Shown here: piece after piece, positions 1 to 7,187 of the stretch
Position numbering within the stretch: the stretch's first letter is position 1
Layout of the letters: each line of letters opens with the position of its first letter
From: Hyphomicrobium nitrativorans NL23
GTDB lineage: Bacteria > Pseudomonadota > Alphaproteobacteria > Rhizobiales > Hyphomicrobiaceae
Length of the DNA: 64,000 nucleotides
Reading direction: 5' to 3'
Assembly (NCBI RefSeq): GCF_000503895.1
Contig: NC_022997.1
Coordinates: 2,607,821-2,671,820 of the forward strand
Position numbers and translations under genes: made by a program
Notes under the pieces: model-generated
The model's input: only the letters and a program-made list of their open reading frames with translations
Databases searched by the model: none
What the model was told of the DNA's origin: nothing

Positions 1-278
1 TCGCCCTCTCTGCGGGGCACGAGGTGGCGCAGCGCGGCCTCGATGAGCGTCTCCTTCCCGCTCGCCTCGCCCCAGTCGCGCGAATAGCCGGGCGGCGTCT
101 CCGCATCCTCGCCGTAGATCTCGCGCCATACGCCCCGGATTAGGCCGAGGCAGTCGGCCCCTACGCCGACGACGCTCGCCTGATGATGATACGGCGTCCC
201 GATCCACCGGCGCGCTGCCACAACGATTTCGTCGCCACCGTGCGCGCGGTAGCGGGCTCTTTGCTCTTTCACGATCAC
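1..278 (-). CDS. GTA NlpC/P60 cell-wall peptidase (orfg14-like), partial
   Basis: Peptidase of the gene transfer agent tail, expected to cut peptidoglycan so DNA can enter the recipient. Only the first ~92 codons are in the window; the C-terminal part lies beyond base 1. The reading frame shows WIGTPYHHQ, then GADCLGLIRGVW, the usual NlpC/P60 catalytic-Cys context. The catalytic His is not in the window. A GTG start at 278 (or an in-frame GTG at 272) sits 8 bases after the stop of the DUF2163 gene, with GAGAGG just upstream. Its position after the DUF2460 and DUF2163 genes matches orfg14 of the Rhodobacter capsulatus GTA. The family call is firm; the exact start is not. Confidence 0.85.
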   Translation of the reverse strand, partial: MIVKEQRARYRAHGGDEIVVAARRWIGTPYHHQASVVGVGADCLGLIRGVWREIYGEDAETPPGYSRDWGEASGKETLIEAALRHLVPRREG

Positions 279-285
279 CTGCCTC

Positions 286-1158
286 TCAGCGCGACGTGGC
301 CCCCGGCCTGCGGACAGCGGTGAGGAAATCGTTGCCGGGCATGTGCGGAAATCCGCGAAAGTTGACGGCATTCGCGAATTTCGCGCGGCACGTCGTAAGA
401 CGCTTGTCGCAGCCCGCGCTCACCGTAAACGTCTGTCCTGGTGCGAGCGGCAGGCGCGCCTGGCTCCACAGCTCGACCGTCACCACTCCGCCCGCGTGCG
501 TATGGCTCTTCACCTCGACCTTCTGGCCTTCCGCCGCACCGGACGTGAAGCTCAAAAGCCCGTGCGTGAACCAACCGCTGGCGAATGCGGCGAGCCCGCT
601 TGCCGTGAACCGTCTTGGACTGTCGATATTCTGAAGTGCGCCGCTCCCGGTGAATTCCCCATTGGCGAGGGCAACGCGGCAGCGCGCATCTCCGAGATCG
701 GCATCGCAGGCGTACTGAAAAATGCGCCCTTTCGTTTGCTGAAGAAGGTGAGCGAGCCCTCTGACTTCGGCCGCGAAAGCCTTTCCGCTGCGTTTCACCT
801 CACCGAGATTTCCCCTGCGCATGAGCACCCGCTCGGCGGGCGTCATCCAGTTCACACGATAGATTTCCACTTCGGCATTGTCGTAGATTCCGGCCGCGAG
901 ATCGCCCTCGGCAAGGCGCTCCGACGTCATGGCGCTGGTCACTTCCAGGTTGTCCACTCCGAGACCCACCGCATCGCGGATCTCGCTCGCGCCCATGCCG
1001 GCCGCGGCCTCGTACACCGTTCCGCCGAACGCCACGTCGCGGTCGTGATCGGTGAACCCCATGACGACGCCATCGCGGCGCGCAAGCCGCCAGCACCAGC
1101 ACAGCGTCGTCGCGCCGGAGGTGAGATGTGCCTCAAGTCCGCTCGGAAGCTGCTTCAT
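286..1158 (-). CDS. GTA DUF2163 / phage BR0599 family baseplate protein (orfg13-like)
   Basis: A 290-residue tail-tip or baseplate component of a gene transfer agent. It has the features of DUF2163 proteins: N-terminal MKQLPSGLEAHLTSGATTLCWCWRLARRDG followed by a GFTDHDRDV segment, and a Cys-rich BR0599-type C-terminal domain with CDKRLTTCRAKFANAVNFRGFPHMPGNDFL. The start overlaps the stop of the upstream DUF2460 gene by four bases (ATGA), which implies translational coupling. In the R. capsulatus GTA this protein lies between the DUF2460 protein and the NlpC peptidase, as here. Full length for the family. The exact structural role is inferred from GTA particle work, not from this sequence. 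Confidence 0.9.
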   Translation of the reverse strand: MKQLPSGLEAHLTSGATTLCWCWRLARRDGVVMGFTDHDRDVAFGGTVYEAAAGMGASEIRDAVGLGVDNLEVTSAMTSERLAEGDLAAGIYDNAEVEIYRVNWMTPAERVLMRRGNLGEVKRSGKAFAAEVRGLAHLLQQTKGRIFQYACDADLGDARCRVALANGEFTGSGALQNIDSPRRFTASGLAAFASGWFTHGLLSFTSGAAEGQKVEVKSHTHAGGVVTVELWSQARLPLAPGQTFTVSAGCDKRLTTCRAKFANAVNFRGFPHMPGNDFLTAVRRPGATSR

Positions 1159-1793
1159 AGGCGGATCTCGACGATGGGAATGCGCGGGATCGCCCCGCTC
1201 TGGAACCCCGACAAATTGATCTCCAGCTTGTCGGTATCGAACCGCACCGGCACATCGAACTCGAAACCCGCCGTTACGACGGTATCCGCTGCGGGCGTTT
1301 CTTCCTCGCCGAACAGGACCATCCCCGTGGCGGCATCGACGCTGAAATGCGTGCCCTCTATTCGCACAGCGCCGTTCACCGCGACTTTCACGCTGCCGGC
1401 GACCGGCTTTGCGATATCACGGACGAATGGGGCATGGAGCGCACCGTACGTCTTGCGGAGTTGAAACGCTCGGGCCGAGCTGTCCCCCTCGCCAATCACC
1501 TGATCGAACGCAGTCGTCTGCGCGCCTGGCGCGCCAGACTTCCAGTCCGTGTGGTCGCGCCATCGGAACCCATGGAACCTTCCGCGCCGCTCCTCGAAAA
1601 ACGCAATCACCTCATGCAACGCATCGAGCGAACGCACGCCGTAGCCGGCATCGTAGCTCCGGCGCGACGCGAGCCAGCGGGTGTTGCGCTCTTCGAAGCC
1701 CGACCCGAGCACCACGACATCGGTTCGCCGCTCGGGGCCGCCTTGGGCACCCCGCGAAATTCCGGTCGGAAAGCGGATTTCGTGAAAGCTCAC
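1155..1793 (-). CDS. GTA DUF2460 / TIGR02217 distal tail protein (orfg12-like)
   Basis: A 212-residue protein recognised by its N-terminus MSFHEIRFPTGISRGAQGGPERRTDVVVLGSGFEERN and by the segment FFEERRGRFHGFRWRDHTDWKS, both characteristic of the GTA DUF2460 family. It is thought to be a distal tail or hub protein. It ends in a four-base overlap with the DUF2163 gene and begins about 20 bases after the tape-measure-like gene. Length and order match orfg12 of RcGTA. No signal peptide or membrane segment is seen, as expected for a virion protein. Confidence 0.9.
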   Translation of the reverse strand: MSFHEIRFPTGISRGAQGGPERRTDVVVLGSGFEERNTRWLASRRSYDAGYGVRSLDALHEVIAFFEERRGRFHGFRWRDHTDWKSGAPGAQTTAFDQVIGEGDSSARAFQLRKTYGALHAPFVRDIAKPVAGSVKVAVNGAVRIEGTHFSVDAATGMVLFGEEETPAADTVVTAGFEFDVPVRFDTDKLEINLSGFQSGAIPRIPIVEIRL

Positions 1794-1814
1794 GCGCTCT
1801 CTCCTCTCGTCGAC

Positions 1815-2405
1815 TCAAAGATTGCGTTGTCCAAACGAGACGGCCCGCGCCAGCATGGCGGCAACCTGCGCCTCCGAGCGCACAAAGCTCTCAGCGTCGG
1901 CCGTGTTGACGTTGAACGTCACCGCGACACCCGCGCCGCCGCGTGCCGCAACACCCAGACGACCGTCCGGGCCGCGCGACAGCGGCATGATCGCCTCCGC
2001 TCCGCGCTCGCCCGCGATGCCGAAACGTCCACCGGCAAGCGGAAACGATATGGGGCTTTGGATGACGCCGCCGGACGCGAACGGGACAGGTAGGCCCTGC
2101 CGGATCGCGCCGCCTTTCGCGAACGCAACACCGCCGGACATCAACCCCGACACCAGATTGCCAAATCCTTGCTCCAGCGGCCGAAGCGCGGCTTTGAGAA
2201 CGATGTCCGAAAGCCGGAGCGCGAGCGTCCGCAACACGTCTCCCACCGCACGCCCTTTGACGGCGATGCCGTCGAACGCACCGGCGAGCACGGTCGAGAA
2301 CTGGCGGCCGAGGCGCGCTGCGTTGCGAAGTTCCGACGAGAGACCCGTCGTGTCGGCATTGATCGCGACCGTCCACGTTTCAGCCGGCGTATTAAATTCA
2401 TTCAT
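1815..2405 (-). CDS. GTA short tail tape measure protein (orfg11-like)
   Basis: A 196-residue tail protein in the position of the GTA tape measure or tail assembly gene. It has an N-terminal helical part (TTGLSSELRNAARLGRQFSTVLAGAF), a central KAALRPLEQGFGNLVSGL segment and Gly/Ala-rich stretches (GGAIRQGLPVPFASGGVIQSP). It ends with FNVNTADAESFVRSEAQVAAMLARAVSFGQRNL, typical of the C-terminus of GTA orfg11 and phage tape measure proteins. It is far shorter than phage tape measures, in keeping with the very short GTA tail. The start lies about 10 bases downstream of the preceding small gene. Function is assigned from family and synteny. Confidence 0.85.
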   Translation of the reverse strand: MNEFNTPAETWTVAINADTTGLSSELRNAARLGRQFSTVLAGAFDGIAVKGRAVGDVLRTLALRLSDIVLKAALRPLEQGFGNLVSGLMSGGVAFAKGGAIRQGLPVPFASGGVIQSPISFPLAGGRFGIAGERGAEAIMPLSRGPDGRLGVAARGGAGVAVTFNVNTADAESFVRSEAQVAAMLARAVSFGQRNL

Positions 2406-2414
2406 GGGAGCGCC

Positions 2415-2633
2415 TCATTCTGGTCCGTCGGGATAGCGGTCTTGAAGGTCCGAAAGGTCGCTTCGCGACGGTGGCTCCTCAGCCCGCGTGGCGCCGAAGC
2501 GGCCACGCACCGCCGCGTCGAGTTCCGCAAGCGTCAGGCTCCAGAAGGCGCGCGGTTCGAGGCCGAGTACGCCAAAGCCCACGGCCATTACGTCCTGCCA
2601 GGGAAAGGGCCGGCGGCCTCGCCTCCCTCGCAA
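2415..2633 (-). CDS. GTA tail assembly chaperone, rcc01693-like (orfg10.1)
   Basis: Small GTA protein of about 72 residues. The diagnostic stretch is PFPWQDVMAVGFGVLGLEPRAFWSLTLAEL, matching the rcc01693 family of phage tail assembly chaperones. The frame is open as far as 2798, but the conserved domain starts at PFPW. The TTG at 2633 (GGATTG context) is the nearest start that keeps it, so I prefer that over the long form. This gives a 46-base out-of-phase overlap with the end of the upstream orfg10-like gene, which would suit coupled translation. The start is uncertain; the family is fairly clear. Confidence 0.7.
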   Translation of the reverse strand: MRGRRGRRPFPWQDVMAVGFGVLGLEPRAFWSLTLAELDAAVRGRFGATRAEEPPSRSDLSDLQDRYPDGPE

Positions 2634-2962
2634 TCCGATCCGTCGCCGCCAGACCTCGCGGAGAACGTCGTCGCCAGCAAACGCGCCACGATGTCGACGT
2701 ATCCCGCCGCCCCGCCTTCGACGCGCATCGCCGACACCGCAAGATCGCTCACGTCGAAGCCCGCCCCGCGAAGCCCAGCCCCGATAATACGCTGGCAATC
2801 GCGCGCGGAAATGCGCCCCGCTTCGAAGCGCGTTGCGAGCGCGAGCATGTCCTCGTCGCCGAAAGCGGATTCGAGTTCCGCCAGCGCACCGAGCGTCAGA
2901 CAGAGCCGATAGGGCTTGCCGTCGAGCACGGCGTCGATTTCGCCCCGATGGCGGTTGGCCAT
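2588..2962 (-). CDS. GTA gp10-like tail protein (orfg10-like)
   Basis: A 124-residue protein, MANRHRGEIDAVLDGKPYRLCLTLGALAELESAFGDEDMLALATRFE..., which is the typical start of the GTA-gp10 family. That family reads 'RGEV...DG..Y.LRLTLGALAELE' and has a C-terminal region with ISARDCQRIIGAGLRGAG. It lies between the major tail protein and the rcc01693-like gene, exactly as in RcGTA. The last 46 bases overlap the next gene in another frame. Likely a tail assembly factor; the biochemical role is not known. No enzyme motifs. Confidence 0.85.
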   Translation of the reverse strand: MANRHRGEIDAVLDGKPYRLCLTLGALAELESAFGDEDMLALATRFEAGRISARDCQRIIGAGLRGAGFDVSDLAVSAMRVEGGAAGYVDIVARLLATTFSARSGGDGSDCEGGEAAGPFPGRT

Positions 2963-2978
2963 GTCGTCATCCTCCCGA

Positions 2979-3392
2979 TCAGTCTGCGTCGAAACTCAGC
3001 GCGCCCGCGGATTCGAGCGCGATCTCGAACGCCACTTCTCCGTCGTGCCGCCCAGTGAGCTCGAACGAGGTAATCTGAAACGCGCCCTCCACGACGCCGA
3101 AATCCGGCACAACGACCTGCCAGTCGCGGATCGTTCCATCGAACACGTAGCTCCTGATCAGCGCGTCCGATTCCTCATCCTTGAAGATGCCCGATCCCGA
3201 AAGCCGCGCGCTCTTGACGCCCGCCCCCGCCAGAAGCTCGCGCCACTGTCCCGCACTCTCCTGATGCGTCACGTCCACCGTCTCGGCATTGAACGCGATG
3301 GCTCTCGCCCGCAATCCTGCGACCGTCGTGAAACTTCCCGAGCCGTTGCTGTCGACCTTCAAGAGAAGGTCCTTGCCTTTCTGCGCCGCCAT
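2979..3392 (-). CDS. GTA major tail protein, TP901-1 family (orfg9-like)
   Basis: A 137-residue tail tube subunit. It begins MAAQKGKDLLLKVDSNGSGSFTTVAGLRARAIAFNAETVDVTHQES and contains WRELLAGAGVKSARLSGSGIF, the standard fold signature of TP901-1/GTA major tail proteins ('G..LLLK...G.F.TVAGLR...I..N...VDVT...S'). Length is normal for the family (about 135-140). It follows the DUF3168 gene by about 20 bases. Expected to polymerise into the tail tube. Synteny and sequence agree. Confidence 0.92.
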   Translation of the reverse strand: MAAQKGKDLLLKVDSNGSGSFTTVAGLRARAIAFNAETVDVTHQESAGQWRELLAGAGVKSARLSGSGIFKDEESDALIRSYVFDGTIRDWQVVVPDFGVVEGAFQITSFELTGRHDGEVAFEIALESAGALSFDAD

Positions 3393-3411
3393 GTCATCTC
3401 CGATGCTCTTG

Positions 3412-3822
3412 CTAAGGGTTCGGCTCGGTCACGGCGCGAAATCGCGCGATGCCCTGCCATGTCTCGCCGTCTCTCTCGCGCACGGTATCGCTCGCCTCGT
3501 GGCGGATGCTCACAAGCCGTTGTCCCGAGACCGACAACGCAGCCTCGTGCAGGGCGGCGCGAAGCGCGTCGAGCACAAGATGCACTTCGCGCGCGCCGGG
3601 AGCTTTCGACCAGGCCATCAGCGTCAGCGCATGCTCCGCACCTTCCTCCGTGCCGGTGCTCCAATCGCGCGTCGTGGTCGGACCGAGCGTGACATACGGG
3701 AACGCAGCACCGCGCGGCACCTCGTCGTAAATCCGTGCGCCACCGAGCGCCGCAACGAGGTCCGCATTCGCCACGAGCGCGCCGTACACCGCCTTCTGAA
3801 GTTCCCACGCTGCGCTCGACAT
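3412..3822 (-). CDS. GTA DUF3168 tail terminator protein (orfg8-like)
   Basis: A 136-residue DUF3168 protein (MSSAAWELQKAVYGALVANADLVAALGGARIYDEVPRGAAFPYVTLGP...). It has the family's N-terminal helix, the P-Y-V-T-L-G strand and the segment HALTLMAWSKAPGAREVHLVLDALRAALHE. DUF3168 proteins act as tail terminators or tail-to-head joining proteins. The gene starts four bases after the stop of a 60-codon gene and is followed closely by the major tail protein gene, the order seen in RcGTA. Confidence 0.9.
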   Translation of the reverse strand: MSSAAWELQKAVYGALVANADLVAALGGARIYDEVPRGAAFPYVTLGPTTTRDWSTGTEEGAEHALTLMAWSKAPGAREVHLVLDALRAALHEAALSVSGQRLVSIRHEASDTVRERDGETWQGIARFRAVTEPNP

Positions 3823-3825
3823 CCA

Positions 3826-4008
3826 TTACCTCATTGCCTCGTCATCGCCCCGCTCGACGCGCGGTTGCGTCTCTCGCGGCCTTGTGCCGGCTTCGGTTCG
3901 CGTGGCGCGCAGGACCTCAGCCCGCGCCATGGCGCGCCGCCGCACAGCCGCAACCAACGCCTCGATGCGTTGAAATCCGCCCCCATCGAGACGCGCTCCG
4001 ATCTTCAC
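3826..4008 (-). CDS. small GTA cluster protein, possible shortened HK97 gp10-like
   Basis: A 60-residue protein, MKIGARLDGGGFQRIEALVAAVRRRAMARAEVLRATRTEAG..., basic and Arg-rich. It overlaps the stop of the head-tail adaptor gene by four bases (ATGA) and stops four bases before DUF3168, so tight packing supports it as a real gene. Its N-terminus resembles the start of HK97 gp10-type proteins ('M.V...LEG...L..AL..L...VRR...RA...AA'), which normally run beyond 120 residues; if related, this is a truncated or minimal form. I do not assign a function. It could also be a non-coding filler. Confidence 0.6.
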   Translation of the reverse strand: MKIGARLDGGGFQRIEALVAAVRRRAMARAEVLRATRTEAGTRPRETQPRVERGDDEAMR

Positions 4009-4334
4009 GGCACGCGCTCCTCGACGAGACAGCGCATGACGCGCCGGCGCTCGCCGCTATCGATCACGGCGCGTATCTCGAAAATTCTCGTTCCCATCTT
4101 GAAGCGCATGTGCGGCCCGAGCCCTGCTCTATGGCGAACCCAGATCTCGTGGCTCACACGCCCTTGAATCCCGTTGGCCTCGATACGTTCGCTGCCCGAG
4201 AGCGGCTCTACGGCTCCCCACACTTCGGCCACGAGCGACCACACGCGCGTCGCGCCGCCCCCGCCGTCGGCCGTATCGACTGGCTCTTCGAGCCCGAGCC
4301 TGTGCCTCATCTCCCCAAACGATACGCGCGTCAC
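4005..4334 (-). CDS. GTA head-tail adaptor / head closure protein (orfg7-like)
   Basis: A 109-residue protein of the SPP1 gp16 / phage head closure family: MTRVSFGEMRHRLGLEEPVDTADGGGGATRVWSLVAEVWGAVEPLSGSERIEANG..., then VSHEIWVRHRAGLGPHMRFKMGTRIFEIRAVID and ERRRVMRCLVEERV. The 'R...LG.R..EI..V.D..ER.R...C...E' ending is typical of this family. It overlaps both neighbours by four bases, so it is part of a coupled head-tail joining operon. It is expected to sit between the connector and the tail terminator. It matches orfg7 of RcGTA. Confidence 0.9.
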   Translation of the reverse strand: MTRVSFGEMRHRLGLEEPVDTADGGGGATRVWSLVAEVWGAVEPLSGSERIEANGIQGRVSHEIWVRHRAGLGPHMRFKMGTRIFEIRAVIDSGERRRVMRCLVEERVP

Positions 4335-4936
4335 AGCCGCACCTCCCGATAGGGTTTCAAGAGATCCGATACGGCGTGTGGAATTGCGGCGCCCGCAGAC
4401 CCGATCTCCATGGGATCGCGGTGCTCATACCAATGCGCGACCAGTAGCAGGATCGCGTGCCGGATCGGCTCCGGCACCTCTTCCGCCTCCGCGCCCATGC
4501 CGGCTTCGAAGTCGATCTCGATGCCGCTCACCGGCAGACCCGGTGCCGGCCAGCTTTCACCGTTGGGGACAAGCCTCGGCGTCAAGGCGTCCTGGTCGAG
4601 CAGATAGCGCTCGGGCGGCAGCACGTCCGGCGTGCCATCCGCACCGCGCACGCGCACCTCCTCGATGCTGTGCACGGGCCTCAGCGGAAAGCGCACCGCT
4701 GCATTTTTCGACGACCGCGGCTCAGGCCATTTGTCGAGCGTCAGGCGCCATTCCTGGCTAATCAGCGCGAGCCCGAGGGCGGCTTCGACGTGCAGCCGCG
4801 AGGTCACGATCAGGCTTGCGATCAGAATGTCCTCGGCGTCTCCGTCGATGCGCAGATGCGCCTTCGCTGCGCTCACCGAGACCGGCTCGACGGCAGGTGC
4901 GCCCATCAGGGTCAAAGCCATGCTTCCTCTCCTCAT
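4331..4936 (-). CDS. GTA head-tail connector protein (orfg6-like)
   Basis: A 201-residue connector protein of the phage gp6/YqbG-like family. Recognisable parts are VSVSAAKAHLRIDGDAEDILIASLIVTSRLHVEAALGLALISQEWRLTLDKWPE, a beta region (VHSIEEVRVRGADGT) and a C-terminal helix PEPIRHAILLLVAHWYEHRDP. The motif 'V.LAEAK.HLRID...ED..I..LI.AA...VE..TG' is the family hallmark. The start follows a GAGGAGAGG ribosome binding site and is preceded by a strong hairpin separating it from the capsid gene. Likely forms the ring under the portal. Confidence 0.9.
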   Translation of the reverse strand: MRRGSMALTLMGAPAVEPVSVSAAKAHLRIDGDAEDILIASLIVTSRLHVEAALGLALISQEWRLTLDKWPEPRSSKNAAVRFPLRPVHSIEEVRVRGADGTPDVLPPERYLLDQDALTPRLVPNGESWPAPGLPVSGIEIDFEAGMGAEAEEVPEPIRHAILLLVAHWYEHRDPMEIGSAGAAIPHAVSDLLKPYREVRL

Positions 4937-4956
4937 TGATCGATCAGCCCCCCAAC

Positions 4957-4993
4957 GAGCGAAGCCGCCGGAGGGGGACCGGCGGCTTCGCTC
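4957..4993 (-). promoter_or_regulatory. 15-bp hairpin between capsid and connector genes
   Basis: A perfect 15-bp inverted repeat (arms 4957-4971 and 4979-4993, loop AGGGGGA) lies in the 186-base gap after the capsid stop and before the connector gene. No T-run follows on the minus strand, so it is not a textbook intrinsic terminator. A second hairpin (8 bp, 5053-5060 with 5064-5071, 3-base loop) lies closer to the capsid stop. The likely role is 3'-end stabilisation or partial termination of capsid mRNA, giving more capsid than downstream protein. This is inference from structure and position. Confidence 0.6.
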
Positions 4994-5122
4994 TCACCCG
5001 GCGAGAGGGAGGAGACCCGCCGGGGTTTCTGTTTTCGCTCACGCGCCTGTTCGCGCGCCTTTCAGGCGCGCTGGCGCTCCGCGGGGGCGGCGCAGCTCAT
5101 GCGGAGCTTGGCGCCCTCGCTC

Positions 5123-6367
5123 TTACTCCGCGAAGCGGAGCAGCTTGATCGCGTTGAAGTCCTGCACGCCGCCACCCACGCGCTTGGTCGTGTAGAAGAG
5201 GACGTAGGGCTTCGCCGAGTACGGATCGCGCAGCACGCGGATGCCCACCCGGTCGACGATGAGGTAGCCGCGCCGGAAGTCGCCGAAGGCCATGGCGTAG
5301 GCGCCGCTTGCGATCGCCGGCATGTCCTCGGATTCGATCACCGGATAGCCCATCAGAAGCGACGGCTCGCCCGCCGCCGCGGCCGGCTGCCACAGATAGG
5401 TGCCGTCGTCGTCCTTCATCTTGCGGATCGCCGCCTGCGTTCCGCGATTGAAGACGAACGTTCCGTTCGCCCGATACCCCGCCTTCAGCGTGTAGACGAG
5501 GTCGATCAGCTTGTCGGAGGGATTTTCGGCCGGAAACGCACCGTTCACGCCCGTCTTGATGTAGGCGATTTCGCCCCACTCCTCGTCGCCCGCAAGCTCC
5601 TTGGTGTAGCTCATGAAGCCCGTGGGCTCCGTCGTGCCATTGCCGCTGACGAAGGCCTTGCCTTCCTGCTCGGCAAACGTGCCCTGCACCTCCTCGGCAA
5701 TCCATGCGTCGATGTCAACGGCGCTGTCGTCGAGCAGCGTCGCGGACGCCGCCGGCATAGCGTAAAGCTCCTTCGTCGCGAACGGGATCTCGACGAGTGT
5801 CGGCGTACTGGTTTGCGTTCGTGCCGTCGTCTCCGCCACCCAGCCGTGCGCAAATCCGGTCGTCGAGAACGGCTTCTTGTAGACCGAGCCCGACACCTGC
5901 CGCACGGATGCGATGGCGCGGATCGGCGAGATGTTTTTCAGCGCCGACATCACAGCCCGCTCCGTCTCGGGCGGAACGAGATAGCCGCCGTCGGCGCCGC
6001 TGTTCGTCGACACCGCGAGCGCCTTCTGCTCCAGGAGGTGAAGGCCTGCAGCGTCGCCCTTACGGACATAGGCATGAAAAGCTTGGCGGTGCTCGCGCAC
6101 GGCGCCCGTCTCCGGCGCGCCGCCGCCGATATGCGGCCGCTCGGCCTTGAGCGCCAAGCGATCCGCCGTGCGCTTCGTTTCATCGATGGCGCGGTCGATC
6201 CGCGCCAGGCGCTCGTCGATCAGCGGGTCCGATGCCGAGCGGCGTTCGATTTCGCCGAGCCGCTCGTCGTTCGTCTCCTTGTAAGCTTCGAACGCGCGCA
6301 TAAAATCTTCGAATGCCGCGCTCACGCTGCCGCCGGCTTTCGTTTCGATGTCGTCATGGTCTGCCAT
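5123..6367 (-). CDS. GTA major capsid protein, HK97 family (orfg5-like)
   Basis: A 414-residue HK97-fold capsid protein. The N-terminal ~100 residues (MADHDDIETKAGGSVSAAFEDFMRAFEAYKETNDERLGEIERRSA) form the helical delta domain removed by the prohead protease. The mature part includes YLVPPETERAVMSALKNISPIRAIASVRQVSG and ends IRVLRDPYSAKPYVLFYTTKRVGGGVQDFNAIKLLRFAE, the family's usual C-terminus. I chose the ATG at 6367, preceded by AAGGACAG, because the longer open frame to 6445 would run into the protease gene. It sits directly after the prohead protease gene, as in RcGTA. Confidence 0.95.
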   Translation of the reverse strand: MADHDDIETKAGGSVSAAFEDFMRAFEAYKETNDERLGEIERRSASDPLIDERLARIDRAIDETKRTADRLALKAERPHIGGGAPETGAVREHRQAFHAYVRKGDAAGLHLLEQKALAVSTNSGADGGYLVPPETERAVMSALKNISPIRAIASVRQVSGSVYKKPFSTTGFAHGWVAETTARTQTSTPTLVEIPFATKELYAMPAASATLLDDSAVDIDAWIAEEVQGTFAEQEGKAFVSGNGTTEPTGFMSYTKELAGDEEWGEIAYIKTGVNGAFPAENPSDKLIDLVYTLKAGYRANGTFVFNRGTQAAIRKMKDDDGTYLWQPAAAAGEPSLLMGYPVIESEDMPAIASGAYAMAFGDFRRGYLIVDRVGIRVLRDPYSAKPYVLFYTTKRVGGGVQDFNAIKLLRFAE

Positions 6368-6401
6368 ATCGATGCTGTCCTTGTGGATGCCTGTGTTCAC
6401 G

Positions 6402-7121
6402 TCACGACCGGAGAGCGATGGCTGCTTCCCGCATGCGGGCCGCAAGCTGAGCCTCCGTCGTCATGCCTCCGCCCGCATCCCGCAGGGCTTTGAGGCCTGA
6501 GAGCCCCGAGCGGAGCACCGCGCGGGCCTCGCCTCGCGTCAGCCCAGCATCCCGCGTGAGCCACCGCTCGAATTCGCGCTCGGTCGGAGGGCCCGACGCG
6601 AACGGCTTCTGTTTCGTTGTCGTGATCCGCGCTTCGGGCAGCAGCGGAAACGTCACGATGGAAATCTCCCAAAGATCGATCTTGTCGATCCTGCGCACCC
6701 CCGATGCCTTGTCGCGCCGCGCCTTCACCGTACGAAAGCCGATGGAAAGTCCGTCGAGCGCGCCGGCCCGCATCAGCGCCATCACCTCGCGCGCTTTCGA
6801 TACCTCGCGCATCAGGCGGCCCTGTGCGTAGAGCCCGCGCGCATCTTCCCGCAGCACCGTCCAGACCCCGATCGGCTGGTTCGAGTCGTGCTGAAAGAGC
6901 AGCTTGACGCCGCGCGGCCCGCGGCTCGCCAGGCTTTCGCGGAATGCGCCCGGCATGACGACGTCGCGTCCCAGGTCCTCGCGGTTGAACAGGCTTGCGT
7001 AGCCCTCGAACGTTCCGTCGGCCTCCGTGTGCTTGAAGTCGAGCGAGACGAATTTCATCTCGGGTGCCGGGGCCGGCACGCCCCCGCGCGTCGTCGTTCG
7101 GTTCGCTTGAGAAGCGCCCAT
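6402..7121 (-). CDS. GTA HK97 family prohead protease (orfg4-like)
   Basis: A 239-residue serine protease that matures the capsid. Characteristic segments are FEGYASLFNREDLGRDVVMPGAFRESLA, VKLLFQHDSNQPIGVWTVLREDARGLYAQGRL and RAGALDGLSIGFRTVKARRDKASGVRRIDKIDLWEISIVTFPLLPEARI, the U35 family pattern. The His of FQHD and the Ser of GLSIGF fit the catalytic pair. Start ATG at 7121 with GGAG upstream; a 66-base gap separates it from the portal gene. The position between portal and capsid is canonical. Confidence 0.95.
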   Translation of the reverse strand: MGASQANRTTTRGGVPAPAPEMKFVSLDFKHTEADGTFEGYASLFNREDLGRDVVMPGAFRESLASRGPRGVKLLFQHDSNQPIGVWTVLREDARGLYAQGRLMREVSKAREVMALMRAGALDGLSIGFRTVKARRDKASGVRRIDKIDLWEISIVTFPLLPEARITTTKQKPFASGPPTEREFERWLTRDAGLTRGEARAVLRSGLSGLKALRDAGGGMTTEAQLAARMREAAIALRS

Positions 7122-7187
7122 TCATGGAACTCCGGATTTATCTGGTGTCTGTTCGAAGCGGCGATGCGGGCCCTTGGTCTCCGCCGC

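Noticed and set aside
2634-2798. N-terminal extension of the rcc01693-like gene up to 2798
   Set aside because: The added residues are Arg/Gly-rich, overlap the orfg10-like gene in another frame and lack the family pattern.
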